DNA of 64,000 nucleotides from Mucilaginibacter rubeus. Lineage in GTDB: Bacteria; Bacteroidota; Bacteroidia; Sphingobacteriales; Sphingobacteriaceae. Positions 33,866 to 40,722 of this stretch are shown piece after piece. The DNA lies in contig NZ_BMKD01000001.1 of assembly GCF_014643835.1 (NCBI RefSeq), positions 744,001-808,000 of the forward strand. Reading direction: 5' to 3'. Position numbers and translations under genes: made by a program. The notes beneath the pieces were generated by a model. It was not told where the DNA came from. It made no database searches and was given only the letters and a program-made list of their open reading frames with translations. The stretch's first letter is position 1, and the number at the start of each line of letters is the position of its first letter.

Positions 33866-35598
33866 TGGAAAAGAAACTAAGCATATTATTTTATATAATG
33901 CTCGTGTTGGCGGGCTGCCTGCTCATTACCAATGCGCTGGCGCAGGATAACCTGAACCGTACTGTAGCGCTCAATGTTAAACAAAAAAAGATAGCCGAGA
34001 TCCTCACCATTATCGGCGAAAAAGGGAAGTTTTATTTCTCGTACAGCAATGATGTCATCAAAACCGATAGTGTGGTGAGCATAGTATCATCCGGGCAAAC
34101 GATCAAAAACTTACTTGATGAGCTGTTTCATGGCAGGGTTGATTATAAGGAGTCGCCGGGATATATTATACTCCGGCCTACCCCGTACAGGTTAGCCCTT
34201 GTGCCTGATACCCTGGCCGGGCCAGGCAATGTTTATTACATCAGCGGGTACGTGTATGATGATATCACCGGTAAAAAACTTTACAATGCCAGTGTTTATG
34301 AAAAAAATTCGCTGGAATCAACCCTTACCGATCAGAACGGTTACTTCCAGCTCAAGATAAAAGCCAATGGTATGATTACACTTAATGTAAGTAAGGAGCT
34401 ATATCGTGACACCAGTATCAATTTTTTAAATAATGTAAACGTATCCATAAAGTCACGCGAATATTATTACAGCGCCGATGCCGCAAATTCAAAATCAGAC
34501 AGGAGCTGGCTGGGCAGAATGTTCCTTTCATCCGGCCAGAAAATACAGAACCTTAATTTAGGTGGATATCTTTCAACGGTTCCGGTACAAACCTCGCTTT
34601 TACCAAGTTTAGGAAGCCATGGTATGATGAGCGGGCAAATAGTCAATAACTTTTCGCTCAATATTTTAGGGGGATATAACGGTGGCGTTAATGGCGTTGA
34701 ACTTGGCGGACTGTTTAATATCAACAAACAGGAAGTTAAATATGTACAGGCCGCCGGGCTCTTTAATATTGTTGGGGGTAACAGCAAAGGCGTTCAACTG
34801 GCCGGCATTAATAATAACGACCAGAAAAACATAGAAGGTATCCAGGCGGCTGGTATATATAATATGGTAAAAGACAGTCTTAAAGGCGTTCAGCTTGCCG
34901 GGATCTTTAACCACGTGAGCAATAGCAAAGGCATCCAGGCGGCAGGTATTTACAATTACACCCGGAAAAACAACAAAGGTTTTAGTATCGCAGGGATAGC
35001 CAATGTTACAGGCAACGAAGCAAGCGGAATACAGGTAGCAGGAATTTTTAATAAAGCCCGGGTGATAAAAGGCGTGTCATTTGCTATGGTAAATATTGCC
35101 GATACGCTTGATGGTTATGGCATCGGCTTATTGAATATTTCGCGTAATGGATATGCTAAAATTGAAGTGTACAGTAACGAGATCGCTACAACAAACATCG
35201 CCTTTAAATCGGGGAATGCTAAACTGTATTCCATCATATCAGGCGGCGTTAATTTTACAGATAAGCATGTTTATTATAGCACAGGTTTTGGCTTAGGTCA
35301 CGATTTTATCTTCAATAACAATATGTCACTGTCAGCTGAAGGTTCGACTCACTTACTATTGGCAAAAGGATGGAAAAACCAAAATCAGATAAACCGGGTA
35401 AGCGCGTTGCTCAATTTCAGGGCAGGTTCAAAAGTTAGCTTCTTTGCAGGGCCGTCGTTTAATGTTTACACTAATTATGGCAATCATCCCGGAGACAGCG
35501 ATATTCAGCAGATCATAAAAAACAAACCCGGTTTGATTGATTGGGGTAACCGCACAAAAGGTTGGATCGGTTGGTCGGCCGGTATCACGATATTGTAA
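33865..35598 (+). CDS. Exported STN-domain protein with AGIxN surface repeats, no TonB-receptor barrel
   Basis: The 577-residue protein has a signal peptide (about 1-26) and an STN domain (about 33-105, LNVKQKKIAEILTIIGEKGK). A CarboxypepD_reg-like domain follows (about 123-195, YISGYVYDDITGKKLYNASV). From about 265 to 430 there are nine or so units of about 20 residues built on GxQxAGIxN (for example KGVQLAGIFNHV, KGIQAAGIYNYT). The end looks like outer-membrane beta strands. STN normally sits on SusC or FecA receptors and signals to FecR; here the plug and 22-strand barrel are absent. It is coupled to FecR by a TGATG overlap. The repeats recall those of LA_2272-type surface proteins. Confidence 0.8.
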   Translation: MEKKLSILFYIMLVLAGCLLITNALAQDNLNRTVALNVKQKKIAEILTIIGEKGKFYFSYSNDVIKTDSVVSIVSSGQTIKNLLDELFHGRVDYKESPGYIILRPTPYRLALVPDTLAGPGNVYYISGYVYDDITGKKLYNASVYEKNSLESTLTDQNGYFQLKIKANGMITLNVSKELYRDTSINFLNNVNVSIKSREYYYSADAANSKSDRSWLGRMFLSSGQKIQNLNLGGYLSTVPVQTSLLPSLGSHGMMSGQIVNNFSLNILGGYNGGVNGVELGGLFNINKQEVKYVQAAGLFNIVGGNSKGVQLAGINNNDQKNIEGIQAAGIYNMVKDSLKGVQLAGIFNHVSNSKGIQAAGIYNYTRKNNKGFSIAGIANVTGNEASGIQVAGIFNKARVIKGVSFAMVNIADTLDGYGIGLLNISRNGYAKIEVYSNEIATTNIAFKSGNAKLYSIISGGVNFTDKHVYYSTGFGLGHDFIFNNNMSLSAEGSTHLLLAKGWKNQNQINRVSALLNFRAGSKVSFFAGPSFNVYTNYGNHPGDSDIQQIIKNKPGLIDWGNRTKGWIGWSAGITIL

Positions 35599-35643
35599 GT
35601 GTGCTTTAATATGTCCAAATTTGTGCAAATCAATAATCACCTG

Positions 35644-36114
35644 ATGAAAAAACTCCTTTATCTCATTTTGTTCTGCGCATCGTCAGCTTGTTTTGCCCAG
35701 GATTCGAATAAAGACGTAACTTTCTTAAACCCATCTACAGTTGGTAAGCCATTTGGCTATTCTCACGCTGTAATTGTTGATCTGGGTAAAAATAAAATGG
35801 TGATCATGTCGGGTCAGGTTGGTTTGGATCAGGCCGGCAAGCTTGCCGGCAAAGGTGATCTCGCGAGCCAAACTGAGCAGGTTTTTGCCAATATCAAAAA
35901 CATTGTTGAGGCTGCAGGCGGGACCATGAATGATCTGGTTGAGTTGAACTACTATATCATAGACGCATCGCAGGTGCAGGTAGTTCGTAATATCAGGGAT
36001 AGATATGTGAATACAAAGCAACCACCGGCAAGTACACTGGTGCAGGTAAGCAAGCTTTTCAGGGATGATATTTTAATTGAGATAAAAGCGACGGCTGTTA
36101 TCAAAAAGAAGTGA
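35644..36114 (+). CDS. RidA-family protein with signal peptide
   Basis: From the ATG at 35644 the protein has 156 residues: a signal peptide (MKKLLYLILFCASSACFAQ) and then a RidA/YjgF domain with FGYSHAVIVDL, GDLASQTEQVFANIKNIVEAAGG and PPASTLVQVSKLFRDDILIEIKATA. Classical RidA hydrolyses reactive enamines in the cytoplasm. Exported relatives occur in Bacteroidota, and their substrate is unknown. The Arg of the usual RIEIE/VEIEA end is replaced by an ILIEIKA pattern. It lies 45 bases after the STN protein gene and may share its transcript. Confidence 0.85.
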   Translation: MKKLLYLILFCASSACFAQDSNKDVTFLNPSTVGKPFGYSHAVIVDLGKNKMVIMSGQVGLDQAGKLAGKGDLASQTEQVFANIKNIVEAAGGTMNDLVELNYYIIDASQVQVVRNIRDRYVNTKQPPASTLVQVSKLFRDDILIEIKATAVIKKK

Positions 36115-36125
36115 GGTTAATATTA

Positions 36126-36157
36126 AGCCTACGAAGTTTTAAAAACTTCGCAGGCTG
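36126..36157 (+). terminator. Hairpin after the RidA gene
   Basis: AGCCTACGAAGTTTT pairs with AAAACTTCGCAGGCT with a single mismatch, a 14-bp stem with internal T and A runs. It can serve transcripts from both sides. Confidence 0.6.
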
Positions 36158-36166
36158 ATTTACGTG

Positions 36167-36361
36167 TTACCATTTTTTATTGGCAACCCTTGCTGCCTTT
36201 ACCTGTGCAGCAGTTACCGTATTTGCCTTATTGCCAAAGGCCATTAATTTAAAAAAAACCGACGACAGGTTTCCTTGTCGCCGGTTTTTATGCCTTGTTT
36301 ATGCCTGTGAGGCAATACTTGTAAGTGAGATTATGAATAATAAAATGAGAGCTTTTTTCAG
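36167..36361 (-). pseudogene. Internally deleted cytochrome c gene
   Basis: Right behind the sugar dehydrogenase gene on the minus strand a frame from 36361 reads LKKALILLFIISLTSIASQA, a complete signal peptide, and then stops (36299-36301). From 36244 another frame reads AFGNKANTVTAAQVKAARV and stops at 36167-36169. The latter is the C-terminal tail I know from small c-type cytochromes that follow such dehydrogenases (usual context YIRNSFGNK). The haem-binding CxxCH core is gone, and between the pieces there is a terminator-like hairpin at 36256-36289. The start ATG is also lost (CTG). Confidence 0.65.
36252..36289. terminator. Hairpin inside the cytochrome c remnant
   Basis: ACCGACGACAGG pairs with CCTTGTCGCCGGT (wobbles and a bulge). 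A T-run follows it on the minus strand (36252-36259). It can end transcription of the dehydrogenase gene. Confidence 0.6.
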
Positions 36362-36368
36362 TCTGTTA

Positions 36369-37676
36369 TTATTTTTTATAGGTGATTTTATAAATATTTC
36401 CAGCTACATCATCGGTAACGTAAAGTGAGCCATCCGGGCCTTGCGCCAAGCCGCATGGACGGTGGGCCGCAGCACCTGAAGCTGTATTAGCAGCAGAGCC
36501 AGAAAAGCCGTTGGCAAAAACTTCCCACTGACCATCGGGCTTGCCATCTTTAAATGGTTGAAATACCACGAAGTAACCAGCCTGCGGTTCAGGTGCGCGG
36601 TTCCATGAACCATGAAAAGCGATGAATGCACCATTTTTATATTTCGCGGGGAACTGATCGCCGGTATAAAATAACAGGCCGTTAGGGGCAAGGTGGCCCG
36701 GATAAGCAGCTGCGGGGTCGATAGCATCTTTTCCGCCTTCAATCTTGCCGTCGCCGCCATATTCAGGCATCAGCATTTTTTTATGTTGTTCCTGGTCGTA
36801 ATACATATAAGGCCAGCCTGCATTATCTCCTTTTTTAAGCGCATACATACACTCGGCAGGTAATATGGCCGATTGTTTAGCAGTGAAATATTGTGGATAG
36901 AATTCAAAAAGCTGATCGCGGCCGTGCTGCATTACAAAAAGCTGGTTGTTTTGCTGATTCCAGGTGATACCTACAACATTACGCAGACCGGTAGCATAAC
37001 GTACACCATCGCCATAATGCTGATTCAATTTATCCGCTTTAAACTGCCAGATGCCGCCGGCCGAATCTAAAATAGGGCAGCCCTTTTGGCCCGGAGAACC
37101 TTTTTTACGGTCTTCAACCTGGCAGGCATTTGAGTAAGCGCCAATGTTTACGTAAATGTTGCCATCGTTATCAAGCGTTATGGCCTTAGCTTCGTGCTCG
37201 TGGCGGCTAATAAGGCCGGTCACTATTTTTTCGGGCTGATCAGGATTGATCACCTCGCCCTTATCGTTCAGTTTATAACGAAAAACCTCTTCATCCGACG
37301 ATGCATACAGGTATCCGTTTTTAATCGACATACCTGTGCCGCTATAAGCGCCAAAGCTGTTCTTTACGGTAGCCTTGCCGCCATCTTCGTGAAGCATTAA
37401 TATCCCCTTGTTGTTTTTAACATTGGTAAGCTTTACATAGATGTCGCCTTGCGGTGTAATGGCAATATGGCGGGTACCACCAAGTTTTTCAGCAATAATA
37501 CTGGCGCTAAAGCCTTCTGGAGTTTTAATACCCGCGTTTTCTGTTGATGGAGCAGGGGTAGAAGTGCTATCAGCAGTTTTCTTTGAGTCGCTATTACTTT
37601 TGCAGGCTGTAATAAACATAATACCTGCCATAGCAACTACAGGCAGTATGGAACGTAATAATTTGCGGTTTTTCAT
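36369..37676 (-). CDS. PQQ-dependent sugar dehydrogenase (sorbosone dehydrogenase family), lipoprotein
   Basis: The 435-residue protein has a lipoprotein signal (MFITACKSNSDSKK, Cys about 25). A six-bladed beta-propeller with GTRHIAITPQGDIYVKLTNV, RHEHEAKAITLDNDGNIYV, ATGLRNVVGITWNQ and HRPCGLAQGPDGSLYVTDD fits the soluble glucose/sorbosone dehydrogenase family. It oxidises aldose-type sugars using pyrroloquinoline quinone in the periplasm and passes electrons to a cytochrome c. The cytochrome gene that should follow is reduced to a remnant, so it needs another acceptor or is itself decaying. Confidence 0.87.
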   Translation of the reverse strand: MKNRKLLRSILPVVAMAGIMFITACKSNSDSKKTADSTSTPAPSTENAGIKTPEGFSASIIAEKLGGTRHIAITPQGDIYVKLTNVKNNKGILMLHEDGGKATVKNSFGAYSGTGMSIKNGYLYASSDEEVFRYKLNDKGEVINPDQPEKIVTGLISRHEHEAKAITLDNDGNIYVNIGAYSNACQVEDRKKGSPGQKGCPILDSAGGIWQFKADKLNQHYGDGVRYATGLRNVVGITWNQQNNQLFVMQHGRDQLFEFYPQYFTAKQSAILPAECMYALKKGDNAGWPYMYYDQEQHKKMLMPEYGGDGKIEGGKDAIDPAAAYPGHLAPNGLLFYTGDQFPAKYKNGAFIAFHGSWNRAPEPQAGYFVVFQPFKDGKPDGQWEVFANGFSGSAANTASGAAAHRPCGLAQGPDGSLYVTDDVAGNIYKITYKK

Positions 37677-37950
37677 GGTAAAGATTAATGGTTATCAAAT
37701 TAAGTAAATATACCGATAATCCTAAAATCTGTTTTGTAGTAATCAAGTGACACTTTATGGTTTATTTAACCATACCAATTAATAAAATTTGGCAGCAATA
37801 GATTGCGGTATTAATTGTTTGAAATAAAATTTGGTTAAATAGCTTGTGGGTAAAACATAGTATCAATCAACTAATGTTGTGACATATAATGCTGTGTTTG
37901 ATTAAACCATTGCTGATAGATATCGTCCTAACTATATAAAATTTACAATT

Positions 37951-38754
37951 ATGAAGAAGTTAGCCATATTATCAGCAATAGCAGCCGGAAGCTTATTTAT
38001 CAGTAAAGCCAACGCCCAGGTATCTATACAATTTGGTATCAATATCCCTGCTCATCGTGTTTATGTACCGGCCCCTCCTCCGCCAGTAGTAGAAGAAGAG
38101 CCTGTTTATGATGATAACGTAAATGTTAGTGACGACGATGATTATTACTATTTACCGGAAGTAGAAGCTTACTATAATGTAGGTGCAGGATGCTACTACT
38201 ACAATGACGGCAGCCGCTGGGTAAGCTGTGCTTATCTGCCAGGCGCTTACCGTGACTATAACTGGCGTACTGCTGTACGATACGAGGTAAGAGCGCCACG
38301 ACCATACTTGCGTCACGATTTTTACAGGCAAAGGTGGGGCGGTTACATGGGCGACCGTGGTAACTGGGGTCACCGTTTTGACAGAAGGCCTGCAGGCGGC
38401 TATGCTTATCGCCCGGGTTGGGGTGGTGACCGTGGAAGCTGGGGCAGAAGACCTAATCCGTATGATAACCGTGGTAACTGGGGAAGTGGCAGAGATAATC
38501 ATAACTGGGGCAACGGTAATCATGACCGTGGTAACTGGGGTAATGGAAACCAATCTGACAATGACAACCATGGTAACCATGGCGGATGGGGTAACGGACA
38601 GCCTAACAATGGCAACAATGATAACCATGGCGGTCATGACAATCGCGGCAACTGGGGTGGCCGACCATCAAACGGCGGCGGTTATGACAGGGGCAATGGT
38701 GGTGAGCGTTTTTCTCAAAATGGAAATTACGGCCGGGGCATGCGCAGGTTTTAA
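37951..38754 (+). CDS. Exported Gly/Asn/Trp-rich repeat protein
   Basis: The 267-residue protein has a signal peptide (about 1-22, ending SKANA). A proline and acidic linker follows (YVPAPPPPVVEEEPVYDD, SDDDDYYYLPE), then a small conserved-looking block (YYNVGAGCYYYNDGSRWVSC) and a low-complexity tail from about 125 built on RGNWGNGN, DRGNWG and NHGGWGN. A basic stretch (APRPYLRHDFYRQRWGG) precedes the tail. Similar proteins occur in Mucilaginibacter-type genomes without assigned function; a cell-surface or matrix role is a guess. Open frames in the other five readings are composition artefacts. Confidence 0.75.
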   Translation: MKKLAILSAIAAGSLFISKANAQVSIQFGINIPAHRVYVPAPPPPVVEEEPVYDDNVNVSDDDDYYYLPEVEAYYNVGAGCYYYNDGSRWVSCAYLPGAYRDYNWRTAVRYEVRAPRPYLRHDFYRQRWGGYMGDRGNWGHRFDRRPAGGYAYRPGWGGDRGSWGRRPNPYDNRGNWGSGRDNHNWGNGNHDRGNWGNGNQSDNDNHGNHGGWGNGQPNNGNNDNHGGHDNRGNWGGRPSNGGGYDRGNGGERFSQNGNYGRGMRRF

Positions 38755-38781
38755 TATTCTAACTCCCTATATATTAACTGG

Positions 38782-38810
38782 AAGGTCGCCTGTTATGGGC
38801 GATCTTTTTT
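38782..38810 (+). terminator. Terminator after the Gly/Asn-rich gene
   Basis: AAGGTCGCC pairs with GGGCGATCTT (wobble) around TGTTAT and is followed by TTTTTT. Confidence 0.7.
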
Positions 38811-38886
38811 GTTTATATATTGTTGTGCATTTTTGAGTTATCCTGCATGCATTAATTAATAAGTAATATAAACCATTTATTATCTA

Positions 38887-38925
38887 CTAAACCTGTTTAG
38901 CATTACTATTTATATTATATATTTG
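38887..38925 (+). promoter_or_regulatory. Promoter and palindrome of the LacI gene
   Basis: TATATTTG (38918-38925) is an exact TAnnTTTG box 19 bases before the start codon. CTAAACCTGTTTAG (38887-38900), a palindrome with 6-bp arms, lies where the -33 region would be and could be an autoregulatory site. Confidence 0.5.
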
Positions 38926-38944
38926 GTTTTAAAATACTAAATCC

Positions 38945-39958
38945 TTGAAGAAGAAATTATCTATAGTTGACATTGCCAATAGCCTGAATATATCTAAAAC
39001 TACGGTATCTTTTATCCTTAATGGTCGCGCGCAGGAAAAACGCATCAGCGATGAGTTGGTGAAGCGCGTACTTCAATATGTGAAAGAGGTTGGTTATAAA
39101 CCCAATTCGTTAGCCAAAAGTTTACGCACCGGCAAATCAAATATCATCGGCTTGCTGGTGCAGGATATTTCCAATCATTTTTTTGCCACAATAGCCCGCC
39201 GCATAGAGGACCTTGCTTACCAAAACGGTTATAAGATCATTTACAGCAGTACAGATAACGATACGCAAAAAACGCGCGAACTGATAGCTATGTTTCGCGA
39301 CAGGCATGTTGATGGGTACATTATTACCCCGCCCGATAATATTGAAGAGGATATCAGCGATTTGATCAAAGATGGTTTCCCTGTGGTACTTTTTGACCGC
39401 TACCTGCCTAAAGTAGCTACCGACTATGTAGTGGTTGATAACCTGTTCAGCACCTTTAACGCCACACAGTACCTTATTGATAAAGGACATAAAAATATAG
39501 CTTTTATAACTTACAGCTCTATCCAAACTCAAATGATAGAAAGGCTTGAAGGTTATGAAAAAGCCATGCACCAAAGCAAATTAAAACCCAATATAACCGA
39601 GGTCGATTTTCACACTACTGTTCAGGAACTGCTTAAGTTAATGACAAACTTCCTGGAAAAAAATAAAGATGTCGATGCCATTCTGTTCGCCAATAATCAT
39701 TTGGGCAAATGCGGCTTGAAGGCCATCCGTAAGGCAGGTAAAAATATACCGGGTGATATTGCTTTGATCGCGTTTGACGATTACGAACTTTTTGAATTGT
39801 ATACCCCAGCTGTTACCGCTATAGCTCAGCCAATTGACGAAATAGCCGACAACGTGATCAAGCTGCTGATGGAAAGGCTTAACGCTGCTGTCCCCGAAGA
39901 AAAAAATCAACACATAACATTAGCAACCGAACTAATTATCAGGGATTCATCAAACTAA
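38945..39958 (+). CDS. LacI-family transcriptional regulator
   Basis: The 337-residue protein starts with TTG (no ATG fits). It has the LacI helix-turn-helix IVDIANSLNISKTTVSFILNG, the hinge helix region KPNSLAKSLRTGKSNIIGLL and the periplasmic-binding-like ligand domain, ending FELYTPAVTAIAQPIDEIA. Such regulators respond to sugars. The nearby GH35 operator GCAAACGTTTGC (27398) has the classical LacI form and could be a target, though 11 kb away. The neighbours offer no obvious sugar operon. Confidence 0.92.
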   Translation: MKKKLSIVDIANSLNISKTTVSFILNGRAQEKRISDELVKRVLQYVKEVGYKPNSLAKSLRTGKSNIIGLLVQDISNHFFATIARRIEDLAYQNGYKIIYSSTDNDTQKTRELIAMFRDRHVDGYIITPPDNIEEDISDLIKDGFPVVLFDRYLPKVATDYVVVDNLFSTFNATQYLIDKGHKNIAFITYSSIQTQMIERLEGYEKAMHQSKLKPNITEVDFHTTVQELLKLMTNFLEKNKDVDAILFANNHLGKCGLKAIRKAGKNIPGDIALIAFDDYELFELYTPAVTAIAQPIDEIADNVIKLLMERLNAAVPEEKNQHITLATELIIRDSSN

Positions 39959-40015
39959 TGAACTATTTTGCAGAATGAATTCAGGGTGATGATGCACCAC
40001 GTCCTGAACGATTGA

Positions 40016-40702
40016 TTATTTCAATTCATCTTTCAATATAGCCCAAACATTATTGGCTACAATCTTTGCACCCTGAGCGGTAGGGTGGATGCCATCGCCC
40101 TGGTTAAGTGAGGGTACGCCTCCAACGCCTTGCAATAAAAAGGGGACAAGGGCCATATTGTTTTTTTTAGCCAGATGGGGAAAAACGTTTTTAAACTTAG
40201 CGGTATAATCGGCGCCCATGTTCGGCGGTACCTGCATGCCCAGCAAAACAAGTTTAGCATCAGGATATTTGGCTTTTACCTTATCTACTATGGACTGAAG
40301 ATTTTTGGCGGTTTCGCTTACCGGGATGCCACGAAGGCCATCGTTGGCGCCAAGCTCTAATACAAAAACGTCTACTTTTTGCTTTAACAGCCAGTCTATG
40401 CGGCCATTGCCGCCTGCGGTAGTTTCGCCGCTTAGTCCGGCATTTATTACTTTATACGGTAATTTTAATGAATCAACCCGGCGACTGATAACGCCGGGAA
40501 ATGCATCTGCAGGATCATCGAGGCCGTACCCGGCAGTGAGGCTATCACCAAAAAACAAAACAATTTTCTTTGATGCCGAATCGGTTTTGACATTTTCTGT
40601 GGCAGCTTGCGCCTGATCATTGTTTGATGATTTAGCACCATCGCCGCAACCTGCCATTGTGAGGGCCGCAAGCAAGATACCGCTTAATGTAACTTTGTTC
40701 AT
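40016..40702 (-). CDS. TesA-like SGNH esterase/lysophospholipase, lipoprotein
   Basis: From the ATG at 40700-40702 the protein has 228 residues and a lipobox (LTMAGC). The SGNH blocks are complete: FFGDSLTAGYGL (nucleophile Ser), NAGLSGETTAGG (Gly), ELGANDGLRG (Asn) and GDGIHPTAQG (Asp/His). It hydrolyses acyl or aryl esters in the periplasm. It is the last gene of a ybbA-ybbP-tesA-like operon on the minus strand, 20 bases behind the permease. Confidence 0.9.
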   Translation of the reverse strand: MNKVTLSGILLAALTMAGCGDGAKSSNNDQAQAATENVKTDSASKKIVLFFGDSLTAGYGLDDPADAFPGVISRRVDSLKLPYKVINAGLSGETTAGGNGRIDWLLKQKVDVFVLELGANDGLRGIPVSETAKNLQSIVDKVKAKYPDAKLVLLGMQVPPNMGADYTAKFKNVFPHLAKKNNMALVPFLLQGVGGVPSLNQGDGIHPTAQGAKIVANNVWAILKDELK

Positions 40703-40722
40703 ATAAAATAAATACAATGCGC

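Noticed and set aside
38152-38836. Long frames on both strands over the Gly/Asn-rich gene (161 and 159 codons)
   Set aside because: Repeat composition keeps all frames open; their predicted proteins are Val/Thr or Met/Thr monotony without domains.
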